Assembly: GCF_003952525.1 (NCBI RefSeq)
Contig: NZ_CP034451.1
Coordinates: 5,060,501-5,124,500, forward strand
Direction of reading: 5' to 3'
DNA length: 64,000 nucleotides
From: Mesorhizobium sp. M3A.F.Ca.ET.080.04.2.1
GTDB taxonomy: Bacteria; Pseudomonadota; Alphaproteobacteria; Rhizobiales; Rhizobiaceae
Shown: piece after piece, positions 53,646-62,554 of the stretch
How the letters are laid out: each line of letters starts with the position of its first letter
Numbering within the stretch: the first letter of the stretch is position 1
Notes under the pieces: generated by a model
What the model was told of the DNA's origin: nothing
The model's database searches: none
The model's input: only the letters and a program-made list of their open reading frames with translations
Translations under genes and position numbers: made by a program

Positions 53646-53679
53646 ACGGCCGATCGCCGCCTGGCAGTCCTGTTTGGAT

Positions 53680-54249
53680 TCAGAACCCGAATGAAGCCTG
53701 GGCGGCGGGCGGCCGCCCGAGGCGTACGCCCTCCGTGGCCAGCATCTTTTCCTTGGTGGCCGAGCCGCCGGGCGCCGAAAAGCCGCCGATCTTGCCGCCT
53801 GCGGCGAGGATGCGATGGCAGGGAATAACCAGCGGCACCGGATTGGCGCCAAGGGCGGCTCCGGTCTCGCGGGCAAGCCCGGCATGGCCGGCGCGCTTGG
53901 CCAGTTCGCCATAGGTGGTGGTTTCGCCGAAGCCAAGCTTGCGCGCGGCATCGTAGATGGCGAGGCGGAAGTCGTCGACGCCGGCGAGATCGACCGGCAC
54001 GCTCGAGAAATCGACATCCTCCCCGGCCGCGTAGGATTTGATGGAGGCGATCAATTCGACCACCCATTGCGGTTGCCGGGTCGAGGCGGAAACCCCGGCA
54101 TGGCGAAACAGCCGACGCTCGACCGCTTCGCGGCTGTGCTCGGGCAGGCAGAGCCGGATCAGGCCATTTTCGCTCCAGGCTATGCCCATGAAGCCGATCA
54201 CTGTTTCTAACACTGCGTGGCCGGCCGTGATCGATGATGCATTTTCCAT
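53680..54249 (-). CDS. ogt: Methylated-DNA--protein-cysteine S-methyltransferase
   Basis: A 189-aa suicide repair protein that takes methyl groups from O6-methylguanine. The active-site motif [22 protein letters not shown] (Cys near residue 144) and the HTH-like [15 protein letters not shown] are diagnostic, followed by [11 protein letters not shown] with the Asn hinge. AAGGAGCGCGCC before ATG 54249 fixes the start; the frame is open further upstream. It probably acts alone, since no ada regulator is nearby. Confidence 0.92.
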   Translation of the reverse strand: MENASSITAGHAVLETVIGFMGIAWSENGLIRLCLPEHSREAVERRLFRHAGVSASTRQPQWVVELIASIKSYAAGEDVDFSSVPVDLAGVDDFRLAIYDAARKLGFGETTTYGELAKRAGHAGLARETGAALGANPVPLVIPCHRILAAGGKIGGFSAPGGSATKEKMLATEGVRLGRPPAAQASFGF

Positions 54250-54426
54250 GGCGCGCTCCTTTCCGCAAACCGCGAAAAACCGCGTACATGCACGGTACAG
54301 ATAGGGAACAATATTGCAGTTTGCTGCGAGTCCCGCCACCCGAAAACCGCGGGGTGGTCCCGATTGCCCGGCCGGAATCGCTGGTGTAAGGACTTCTTAA
54401 CAACCGACGAAGCGGACCTGCAGGGC

Positions 54427-55404
54427 TTGGCAGCGAAAATCATCCTCACGGCGATCGGCGTGCTCGTTGGCGCGGCTGGCCTCAGCGGCTGCACCTCGAC
54501 CTCGCAGACGAAGGCCACGCCGGCGCTTGCGGCGGCGTCCACGCCTGCCGTCGAAGAGGACACGCCGACCGTCGCGCTGCCCGAAACCGTTGCCGTGCTG
54601 CCCGAACCTTCCGGTCTTGCGCAGGTCCAGACAGCAGCGCTGACCGGCGATGCTTCAGCAACCGGGACTCCGGGTGCGCTCCCGCCGCCGGAACAACCCG
54701 GCGTGGCGCTGCCGCCCCCGGCTCAGCCCGGCGCGGCGCTGCCGCCGCCAACGCAGCCCACGGCCTTCGCCGGCTCGACGCCTGTTGCAGGACAATTCCC
54801 GCCACCGCCGGTGCTGATGGCCGGCGCGTCGCCGACCGGACCCGGCTCGCTCAAGCACGCGGCCGTCTATGCGACGGCCGGCGTCGCCATGCCCGTCACC
54901 GGTCAGACGGCAAAAGTTGCGCCAATGCCGGGCGTCCAGCAGGTCGCCTATGTGTCGCCGGAGAACCCGGCGCTGCTTGCCGCACCTGGTCAGCCAGTGA
55001 AGCACGCCATCGGTCCGCGCGGAGAGATCGAGCGGCTGATCGAGAAATATTCGGCGATCTATGAAGTGCCGATTGATCTGGTGCGCCATGTCGTCAACCG
55101 TGAGAGCACCTTCAACCCGAAGGCCTACAATCACGGCCATTGGGGGCTGATGCAGATCAAGCACGCGACGGCGCGCGGCATGGGCTATGATGGTCCGGCC
55201 AGCGGCCTGTTCGACGCCGAGACCAACCTGAAATACGCCGTCAAGTATCTGCGCGGCGCCTGGCTGGTGTCGGGCGGCAATGAGAAGCGCGCCGACCAGC
55301 TCTACCAGAGCGGCTATTACTACGACGCCAAGCGCAAGGGTCTGCTCGAAGCCACCGGCCTCGGCGTCGATCGCACGCGCCGCCGGCTGCCGCCCGACGC
55401 CTGA
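54427..55404 (+). CDS. Lytic transglycosylase lipoprotein (SLT domain)
   Basis: About 325 aa. A lipoprotein signal peptide (AAKIILTAIGVLVGAAGLSGC) and a Pro/Ala-rich linker with three ALPPPxQPG repeats are followed by a C-terminal SLT domain (about residue 200 on). The domain has VVNRESTFNPKAYNHGHWGLMQI (catalytic Glu in the RES block) and ETNLKYAVKYLRGAW. It cleaves peptidoglycan glycan strands in the periplasm. TTG 54427 gives an ideal lipoprotein start; TTG 54364 is the alternative and no Shine-Dalgarno decides. Confidence 0.85.
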   Translation: MAAKIILTAIGVLVGAAGLSGCTSTSQTKATPALAAASTPAVEEDTPTVALPETVAVLPEPSGLAQVQTAALTGDASATGTPGALPPPEQPGVALPPPAQPGAALPPPTQPTAFAGSTPVAGQFPPPPVLMAGASPTGPGSLKHAAVYATAGVAMPVTGQTAKVAPMPGVQQVAYVSPENPALLAAPGQPVKHAIGPRGEIERLIEKYSAIYEVPIDLVRHVVNRESTFNPKAYNHGHWGLMQIKHATARGMGYDGPASGLFDAETNLKYAVKYLRGAWLVSGGNEKRADQLYQSGYYYDAKRKGLLEATGLGVDRTRRRLPPDA

Positions 55405-55461
55405 GCGCCGTGCCTTCGGCGGCTGACGCCCAAAAGCTGGAACGGCGCCTAGGCAACCGGT

Positions 55462-55949
55462 ATGAAAAGTCCTAGCCCGCCAGCCCCGAACGACATCCGC
55501 ATTCGCAAGATTCTCGACGATGCGCTGACCCCGCCGCATTGGCCGGACGGCTTCGTGATGCGTCCGTTCGAGCACAGGGACGCGCAGGCGCTGCACGCGC
55601 TGCTGGAAGAGGTGTTCGACGACGGCCCCGACGGACCGTTCGAGGACTGGTGGGGGCGTATTGCTGGCGATGCCGAGTTCGATCCACAACTCTGCTTTCT
55701 CGTCATCGACGCCAAGGGCCTGCTGGCGGGCGCCGCGCTTTGCTGGACATCCGGCTTCGTCAAGAATCTCGCCGTTCATCCCGAGGCCAGGGACGCGGCA
55801 TCGGCGAGGCGCTGATGCGGCAGGTCTTCCTGACCTTTCGCGACAAGGGCGCGGCTCATGTCGATCTCAAGAGCAATACGGTCAAGAACGCCGCCGCCTT
55901 CAGGCTCTATGAGCGGCTCGGCATGATCCCGGTCACCTGGGAAGGCTAG
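55462..55949 (+). pseudogene. GNAT acetyltransferase, frameshifted
   Basis: The first frame (from ATG 55462) encodes MRPFEHRDAQALHALLEEVF and ...GFVKNLAVHPEARD, reaching the acetyl-CoA loop. The conserved R-G-x-G-I-G continuation then lies one frame over: the sequence past 55791 reads GRGIGEALMRQVFLTF, ...NAAAFRLYERLGMIPVTWEG and stops at 55949. One missing G in the GGG run at 55790-55792 restores HPEARGRGIGEAL. Without it the protein is truncated at 55815. It could be a sequencing error. Confidence 0.82.
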
Positions 55950-56355
55950 CCAATTTCCGGCACCTGCCGAGAGCTCCACGCCAAATCCACGGCGGCATTG
56001 TGAACCGCTTCACACAGCCTGACGTTAGAACATGCTAATTCGTCATGGCGCCGGGCGGCCGATCGGTGGATCGACGCAGGCAAGGCGTCGGAGGGGGCTG
56101 TGCCGGCATGTACAAGCCTCTCCAAGGCGGGCTCCGGGGCGGTGGGTTTCGGAGTCCGCCCGCTTTAGCGGATGGCGTAGGTCGCGTCGCACTTAGCCAA
56201 CAGGAGCCGTTCGGCGGGGCACCGGTCCTGTCGCGTGTGTGGCGGCGCCGGGGAACCGAAAGGCACGTTCCGCATTCCGATGCGGGGTGGAGGGCCCGAT
56301 GAGCTGGCGGCGTGTGGAGCTCCGCGCCACCGGTTCCACAGGGAGATCCACCGTC
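55950..56355. other. Upstream region of the sugar ABC importer
   Basis: Gene-free. It contains a GC-rich imperfect hairpin (AAGGCGGGCTCCG near 56123 against CGGAGTCCGCCCGCTTT near 56152). This could be a leader structure, since the T-run is only three. I see no repressor-like perfect operator. Nothing else is recognised. Confidence 0.3.
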
Positions 56356-57624
56356 ATGAAGCTCTTCCACGCATTTGTGGCGTTTGCGGCCGGCGCCCTG
56401 CTGTTGGCCGCTCCGGCGTGGGCCGTCGACCTGTCGATCGTCTCCGGCGACACCGGCAACGGCATCAAGGTGCTTCGCGAGATCCTCGACCGCTACGAGA
56501 AGCAGAGCGGCAACAAGGTGAACATCGTGGTCATGCCGTCGTCGACGACCGACCAGTTCGGCCAGTACAGGCTATGGCTCGCCGCCGGCAACACCGACAT
56601 CGACGTCTACCAGACCGACGTCATCTGGGCGCCGCAACTGGCCAGCCAGCTGGTCGACCTGACTGCAGCGACAAAAGATGTCGTCGGCGCCCATTTCCCG
56701 TCGATCATCCAGTCGCAGACCGTCAACGGCAAGCTGGTGGCGCTGCCGATCTTCACCGATGCGCCGGCGCTCTATTACCGCAAGGATCTCCTCGACAAGT
56801 ACGGCGCCAAGGTTCCGACCACCTGGAAGGAACTGGCAGACAGCGCCAGGCTCGTCATGGACAAGGAGCGGGCCGCCGGCAACAAGGACATCTGGGGCTT
56901 CGTCTTCCAGGGCAACGCCTATGAGGGGCTGACCTGCGACGCGCTCGAATGGGTGACGTCGAACGGCGGCGGCCAGATCATCGAGCCGGACGGTACCGTC
57001 TCAATCAACAATCCAAAGGCCGTGGCTGTGCTCGACATGGCCAAGGGGTGGATCGGCAGCATTTCGCCGCCGGGCGTGCTCGCCTACCAGGAAGAAGAAT
57101 CGCGCGGCGTCTGGCAGACCGGCAATGCCGTCTTCATGCGCAATTGGCCCTATGCCTATGCGCTCGGCAATGGCGCGGACTCGCCGATCAAGGGCAAGTT
57201 CGACGTGGTGCCGCTGCCGGCAGGCACGGGCGAGGGCGCGCGGCCCGCGGCGACGCTCGGCGGCTGGAACCTTGCCGTCTCCAAATATTCGCAGCACCCG
57301 GATGCGGCGATCGACATGGTGAAGTTCATCGCCTCGCCCGAAATGCAGAAATACCGGACGCTGAAGACATCCAATCTGCCGACGATCGAGGCGCTCTATG
57401 AGGATGCCGACATCGCCAGGGAGCAGCCGATCATCCCACGCTGGAAGCAGGTGTTCCTCAATGCCGTGCCGCGCCCGTCGGCCGCGGTGAAGATCAAGTA
57501 CAACGAGGCCTCGAGCCAGTTCTGGACAGCCGTGCACAAGACCTTGTCGGGTGAGGGAAATGCCGCCGACAACCTCGCCGATCTCGAAGCAAGGCTGACC
57601 AAGCTGAAGGGCAAAGGCTGGTGA
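56356..57624 (+). CDS. ABC transporter sugar-binding protein
   Basis: A 422-aa type-I periplasmic binding protein of the trehalose/maltose family (resembling ThuE). The signal peptide is FHAFVAFAAGALLLAAPAWA. The binding-protein blocks are IKVLREILDRYEKQSG, DVYQTDVIWAPQLASQLVDL, LPIFTDAPALYYRKDLLDKYG and GGWNLAVSKYSQHPDAAIDM. The ligand is probably an oligosaccharide but not readable. ATG 56356 starts the signal peptide. It overlaps the permease gene by 4 nt. It opens a three-gene operon that lacks an ATPase gene. Confidence 0.9.
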   Translation: MKLFHAFVAFAAGALLLAAPAWAVDLSIVSGDTGNGIKVLREILDRYEKQSGNKVNIVVMPSSTTDQFGQYRLWLAAGNTDIDVYQTDVIWAPQLASQLVDLTAATKDVVGAHFPSIIQSQTVNGKLVALPIFTDAPALYYRKDLLDKYGAKVPTTWKELADSARLVMDKERAAGNKDIWGFVFQGNAYEGLTCDALEWVTSNGGGQIIEPDGTVSINNPKAVAVLDMAKGWIGSISPPGVLAYQEEESRGVWQTGNAVFMRNWPYAYALGNGADSPIKGKFDVVPLPAGTGEGARPAATLGGWNLAVSKYSQHPDAAIDMVKFIASPEMQKYRTLKTSNLPTIEALYEDADIAREQPIIPRWKQVFLNAVPRPSAAVKIKYNEASSQFWTAVHKTLSGEGNAADNLADLEARLTKLKGKGW

Positions 57625-58661
57625 CCACAGAGCCGGCACGGTCCGGCCCAATTGTTCGCACCAGTGGAAACTGGGCCGGCGAAACGGCGATAGCGCGAGT
57701 GCCGCCAACGCCTGCGGTCGCCGCGCGGCCGCCGCCCTCGCGGCTGATGCGCCAGCGCGTGCGCTCGGCATGGCTGTTCCTTGCGCCAATGCTGCTGGTG
57801 CTTGCCGCCGTCGCCGGCTGGCCGCTGATCCGCACCATCTATTTCAGCTTCACCGATGCTTCGCTCGCCGATCTCGAGGCTCGGCAATGGGTCGGCTTCG
57901 ACAACTATTTCTCGGTGCTCAGCATGCCAAGCGGCCGGGTGATCTATGACGGCCTGCTGGTCGACCCGGTCTGGTGGCGCGCCGTGTGGAACACCGTGCG
58001 CTTCACGGCCGTCTCGGTGACCTGCGAGACGATCCTCGGCATGATCGTCGCGCTGGTGCTGAACGCGGAATTCCGCGGCCGGGGCGTCGTCAGGGCGGCG
58101 ATCCTCATCCCCTGGGCCATCCCGACGATCGTCTCGGCCAAGATGTGGCAGTGGATGCTCAACGACCAGTTCGGCATCATCAATGTCGTGCTGCTCAGTC
58201 TCGGCCTGATCCAGACCAAGATCGCCTGGACCGCGAGCGCCGACACGGCGATGGTCGCGGTGCTGATCGTCGACATCTGGAAGACGACGCCGTTCATGGC
58301 CCTCCTGATCCTGGCGGCGTTGCAGATGTTGCCGCGCGAGATCATCGACGTGGCAAGGCTCGACGGCGCCAGTCCCTGGCAGATCTTCTGGCGGGTGACC
58401 TTGCCGCTGATCCGCCCGGCGGTGATGGTGGCGGTGATCTTCCGCGGGCTCGACGCGCTGCGCATCTTCGACCTGATCTATGTGCTGACGCCCAACAATG
58501 TGCAGACCAAGTCGATGTCTGTGTTCGCGCGCGAGAACCTGTTCGAGTTCGACAAGTTCGCCTATGGCTCGGCAGCCTCGACGCTTCTGTTCCTGATCCT
58601 GGCGCTGCTCACCATCGCCTATATCCGCGTCGCCCGCATCAGCCTGGATGGAGGCCGCTGA
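57621..58661 (+). CDS. ABC sugar permease (MalF/ThuF-like)
   Basis: A 346-aa permease with a long cytoplasmic N-terminus (about 45 residues, Pro-rich) and six transmembrane helices. SAWLFLAPMLLVLAAVAGWPLI is helix 1. The EAA loop is EIIDVARLDGASPWQIFWRVTLPLIRP (near residue 235), the coupling site for an ABC ATPase. It starts at a GTG in a GTGA overlap with the binding-protein stop, giving strong translational coupling. It works with the next gene as a heterodimer. Confidence 0.92.
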   Translation: MTTEPARSGPIVRTSGNWAGETAIARVPPTPAVAARPPPSRLMRQRVRSAWLFLAPMLLVLAAVAGWPLIRTIYFSFTDASLADLEARQWVGFDNYFSVLSMPSGRVIYDGLLVDPVWWRAVWNTVRFTAVSVTCETILGMIVALVLNAEFRGRGVVRAAILIPWAIPTIVSAKMWQWMLNDQFGIINVVLLSLGLIQTKIAWTASADTAMVAVLIVDIWKTTPFMALLILAALQMLPREIIDVARLDGASPWQIFWRVTLPLIRPAVMVAVIFRGLDALRIFDLIYVLTPNNVQTKSMSVFARENLFEFDKFAYGSAASTLLFLILALLTIAYIRVARISLDGGR

Positions 58662-58662
58662 G

Positions 58663-59487
<825 letters not shown>

Positions 59488-59546
59488 GACGCAACCGGCA
59501 GCGCCATTTCGCGTTGGAAGTGGAAGGGGCTGATCGGAGATTCCAG

Positions 59547-60104
59547 ATGAAAACGCTTCTGACCGCGACCGCCATCGCGCTCCTTGCCGGCACGCCGGCC
59601 GCCTTTGCCCAGTCGAACGACGGCAACGACGTCGCGCCAATGGCGGCAGACAACAAGGTCGACACGCAGACTTTCGTCACCACCGTGCCCAACGCCAACG
59701 AGTTCGAGATTCAGTCGAGCAGGCTGGCCGAGGAGAAGTCACCGTCGGACGACGTCAAGGCCTTTGCCGATGAGATGATCAAGGACCACACCAAGGCCGC
59801 CGAGGATTTCAAGGCGGCGATGAGCCAGGGCCAGACGACGGCCTCGATCAAGCCCGCAGGCCCCGCGCTGCAGCCGAAGGAGCAGCAGATGCTCGACGAG
59901 TTGAAGAGCGCGAGCGGCAAGGATTTCGACGCCAAATACATCAAGATGCAGACGGATGCGCACAGGGATGCTGTGGCGCTGTTCAGCACCTACGCCAATT
60001 CGGGCGACGACCCGGCGATGAAGGAATTCGCCAAGAAGACGCTGCCGGTGCTGAAGATGCACGAGAAGCATGTCAAGGAACTGGCGGTGGCGCACCAGGG
60101 GTGA
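59547..60104 (+). CDS. DUF4142 exported protein
   Basis: A 185-aa protein with a signal peptide (TLLTATAIALLAGTPAAFA). The mature part is a four-helix ferritin-like DUF4142 fold: NEFEIQSSRLAEEKSPSDDVKAFADEMIKDHTKA and later MQTDAHRDAVALFSTYANSGDD. It is periplasmic with unknown function, although family members are induced by stress. GGAGATT precedes ATG 59547. A short fragment resembling EEKxxSDDVKA recurs at 61577-61611. Confidence 0.88.
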   Translation: MKTLLTATAIALLAGTPAAFAQSNDGNDVAPMAADNKVDTQTFVTTVPNANEFEIQSSRLAEEKSPSDDVKAFADEMIKDHTKAAEDFKAAMSQGQTTASIKPAGPALQPKEQQMLDELKSASGKDFDAKYIKMQTDAHRDAVALFSTYANSGDDPAMKEFAKKTLPVLKMHEKHVKELAVAHQG

Positions 60105-60132
60105 GGGTGGTTCTGCCCGCCGCAACGGGTCC

Positions 60133-60453
60133 TCAGCTCGCCTTGATCTGCTCGATCGCCGTTGCCAGCAACTCGTCCATGGCCTGGCGAATCTGAGCAT
60201 CCGACTGGGCGACGCCTGCCGCGTCGAAATCGGCACGGACCTTGCGTAACACGTCGTTGTCGCCCGCTTCCTCGAAATCCGCGCGCACCACCTCTTTCGC
60301 ATAGGCGTCGGCATCCGCGCCGGATTTGCCGAGCTTTTCTGCGGCCCACAGGCCGAGCAGCTTGTTCCGGCGCGCCACGGCCTTGAACTTCGTCTCCTCG
60401 TCCATTGCGAATTTCTTTTCGAAACCTTCCTGACGGTCCCTCATGCTGCTCAT
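60133..60453 (-). CDS. DUF1476 family protein (ATP synthase inhibitor zeta-like)
   Basis: A 106-aa four-helix protein. SMRDRQEGFEKKFAMDEETKFK at the N-terminus and ARRNKLLGLWAAEKLG are the conserved blocks of DUF1476, the alphaproteobacterial F1-ATPase inhibitor zeta subunit first described in Paracoccus. The N-terminal helix carries the inhibitory segment. It acts in the cytoplasm on F1; strength of inhibition varies among species. The start is the first ATG, after GCGAGG. Monocistronic, convergent with the DUF4142 gene. Confidence 0.9.
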   Translation of the reverse strand: MSSMRDRQEGFEKKFAMDEETKFKAVARRNKLLGLWAAEKLGKSGADADAYAKEVVRADFEEAGDNDVLRKVRADFDAAGVAQSDAQIRQAMDELLATAIEQIKAS

Positions 60454-60680
60454 GGTTTGCCTCGCTCACACGTGAGTTCGACCGCCTCCGATGCATGAGA
60501 AAGAGCGGCCAGGAGAAACGAAAGTGGGGAGCATGAAGGCCTGTAGCAAGGCCTGATCGTGCCGTGGACGCCGCGGAACCGAAATTCGTGCCATGCCGGG
60601 CTGAAGCTCCGATGTGATTTGACCTGGCCCTGCCGTGGCCTACTTTCGACCACTGGCAGGAGGAGTGGAGGAGACTGGCG

Positions 60681-61067
60681 ATGCAGTCATCTTTCAACCG
60701 GATACGCGGCGTCGCGCTGGCGGCATCGCTGATGCTTGTCGCCGGGACGGCGTATGCCCATCACGGCTGGTCGTGGACGCAGGACGACTTCTTTCAGCTC
60801 AAGGGCAAGATCGCGGCGATCTATATCGGCAATCCGCATGCGACGCTGGACGTCGATGCGGAGGGCGAGGTCTGGCGGGTGGAGATGGCGCCGCCCGCCC
60901 GCACCATCGCCGCCGGCTTCACGGAGGAGGTCGCCAAGGTCGGCGACGAGGTGACCGCGATCGGCCACCGCTCCCGCGACGAGTCGGAAAAGCGCATGAA
61001 GGCGGTGCGCATCAGCGTCGGCGGCAAGAACTATGACGTCTATCCCGACCGTGTGCCGCCGGCCTGA
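60681..61067 (+). CDS. DUF6152-like exported protein
   Basis: A 128-aa protein with a signal peptide (VALAASLMLVAGTAYA) directly followed by HHGWSWTQDDFFQLKGKIAAIYIGNPHATLDV, the H-H-G-W ... N-P-H pattern of the DUF6152 group. The C-terminus RISVGGKNYDVYPDR is also conserved. It is probably a periplasmic beta-rich protein, perhaps metal-binding through the His pair; that is inference. Overlaps the membrane-protein gene by one nt. GGAGGAGAC precedes the ATG. Confidence 0.82.
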   Translation: MQSSFNRIRGVALAASLMLVAGTAYAHHGWSWTQDDFFQLKGKIAAIYIGNPHATLDVDAEGEVWRVEMAPPARTIAAGFTEEVAKVGDEVTAIGHRSRDESEKRMKAVRISVGGKNYDVYPDRVPPA

Positions 61068-61534
61068 TGGCGGAGTTTCTGGCCGGCATCGAGCAGCTTG
61101 CCTTGGTGCGAGGGCTGAAAGCCTCCTTTGTCGCCTATCCGATCGTCAACGCGCTGCACATCCTGGCGGTCGGCGCGCTGCTGACCAGCGTCGCCCTGAT
61201 GGATCTCAGGGTCTGCGGGATGTTCCGCGCGCTGCCCTACGCGGCGTTTACCGGCCTGCTGCGCCGCACGGCATTCGTCGCTTTCGCCGGCGCGCTTGTC
61301 ACCGGCTCGCTGCTGTTTTCGGTGCGGGCCAGCGCCTATGCGGCGATGCCGATCTTCCTCGCCAAGATGACGCTGATCCTACTCGCCGGGATCAATTTTC
61401 TCGGCTTCCTGTGGCTCGGCCGCGGACGCGGCGGAGACGAGCCGGCGGGCGGTCTGGCGGCCATGCTGGCGGCGCTTTCGCTGGCGCTGTGGATAGGCGT
61501 GCTGCTGGCCGGACGGTTCATCGGGTTTCTGTAG
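61067..61534 (+). CDS. Membrane protein (DUF6644-like)
   Basis: A 155-aa protein with about four transmembrane helices: YPIVNALHILAVGALLTSVALM, TAFVAFAGALVTGSLLFSV, PIFLAKMTLILLAGINFLGF and AALSLALWIGVLLAGRF. His in helix 1 (NALHILAVG) could bind haem, as in some two-gene clusters with HHGW proteins. The role is unknown. Its ATG overlaps the stop of the preceding gene by one nt (TGATG), so the pair forms a functional unit. Confidence 0.75.
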   Translation: MAEFLAGIEQLALVRGLKASFVAYPIVNALHILAVGALLTSVALMDLRVCGMFRALPYAAFTGLLRRTAFVAFAGALVTGSLLFSVRASAYAAMPIFLAKMTLILLAGINFLGFLWLGRGRGGDEPAGGLAAMLAALSLALWIGVLLAGRFIGFL

Positions 61535-61756
61535 CGAGCGGCGCGCAGAAGGCCGGTGCTGAGGTCTGAATCCGCCCTGAGGAGAAGTTGCAGTCGGACG
61601 ACGTCAAGGCGACGACGTGCGGGCAGCGCAGGTCGATCTCGTCTTCGGGCATCTCGTCCATCGCAAGGTTTTAGCCCACGGGCAGAATGCCGGGAAGCGG
61701 GTGCGGTTCCAGCGTCGCTGTCCGGTGGTGCGCTGAGAAGACGGGGTCGGAAATCA

Positions 61757-61929
61757 CTCTACGGCGCCCCCCTCTGTCCTGCCGGACATCTCCCCCACTT
61801 GTGGGGAGATTGGCGGCTTCGGCGCCTCGCCAATCCTGCAACGTCGACGATTGGCGAAAGCCGCGATGACGGCTGATCTCCCTCCTTGTGGGGGAGATGT
61901 CCGGCAGGACAGAGGGGGGCGCCGTAGAG
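61757..61929. repeat. 173-bp element with perfect 42-bp inverted ends
   Basis: The arms at 61757-61798 and 61888-61929 are exact reverse complements over 42 bp (beginning CTCTACGGCG). The centre is also partly self-complementary (GATTGGCG / CGCCAATC). It is non-coding and MITE-like; a related core, CCCTCTGTCCTGCC, lies in uvrB at 9383-9407. The rest of 61535-62034 shows only a short DUF4142-like fragment at 61577-61611. Confidence 0.9.
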
Positions 61930-62034
61930 CGCAGTCGCGGGCGGCATCGCTCCAATATCCTGGCAAATTCCGCAAGCTGGCTCTGTGGCTGCGCTCGCCG
62001 CGAACTAAATTGCGACATCATTCGGGAGTGTTCC

Positions 62035-62499
62035 GTGCCCAAGATCGACCTATCCGCTGTGCCCGTCCGCAAAGGCTCCGGCTATCCGCCACCCTTCGAC
62101 CAGCCCTGCGCCGAGCGCACCCGCCGCCGCCTCGGCGATGCGGGCGGCCTGAAGGATTTCGGCGTCAACCTGATGACGCTGCCGCCCGGCGGCTGGTCGA
62201 GCCAGCGCCACTGGCACAGCCATGAGGACGAGCTCGTCTACGTGCTGGAGGGCGAACTGACGCTGGTCGAGGATGGCGGCGAAACGCTGCTCAAGGCCGG
62301 CGATAGTGCTGCCTTCGCCAAGAACAGCGGCAACGGCCACCACATGATCAACCGGTCATCGGTCACGGCGCGCTACCTGGAAGTCGGCTCGCGCAACCCG
62401 GACGATGTCATCACCTGCTCGAATATCGACATGATGAGCCCGAGTTCGGATGGACGGTTTCTGCACAAGGATGGGAGGGCGTATGAGGGGCAGGGGTGA
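62035..62499 (+). CDS. Cupin-domain protein
   Basis: A 154-aa single cupin from a GTG start (GGGAG 5-6 nt upstream). Motif 1 is LPPGGWSSQRHWHSHEDELVYVLEGELTLV, a complete H-x-H...E metal site. Motif 2 is GDSAAFAKNSGNGHHMINRS, where the usual final His is kept as HH. The N-terminal segment PVRKGSGYPPPFDQP is typical of cupins that bind metals and small acids. Function is unknown. Its promoter probably lies between the 173-bp element and the gene. Confidence 0.85.
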   Translation: MPKIDLSAVPVRKGSGYPPPFDQPCAERTRRRLGDAGGLKDFGVNLMTLPPGGWSSQRHWHSHEDELVYVLEGELTLVEDGGETLLKAGDSAAFAKNSGNGHHMINRSSVTARYLEVGSRNPDDVITCSNIDMMSPSSDGRFLHKDGRAYEGQG

Positions 62500-62508
62500 G
62501 GTTCCGCT

Positions 62509-62537
62509 TTCTCCCTTGTGGGCTCCACAAGGGAGAA
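62509..62537. terminator. Perfect 13-bp hairpin between convergent cupin and carB genes
   Basis: TTCTCCCTTGTGG (62509-62521) and CCACAAGGGAGAA (62525-62537) around GCT. Placed between two convergent stop codons, it probably terminates transcription, although the T-run is short; it may also be a repeat-family hairpin. Confidence 0.6.
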
Positions 62538-62554
62538 GGGAGGGGCTGGCAGCC

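Noticed and set aside
53037..54017. Long N-terminal extension of the third csp frame
   Set aside because: Homology starts at the ATG at 53036; the extension overlaps an exported-protein gene and ogt.
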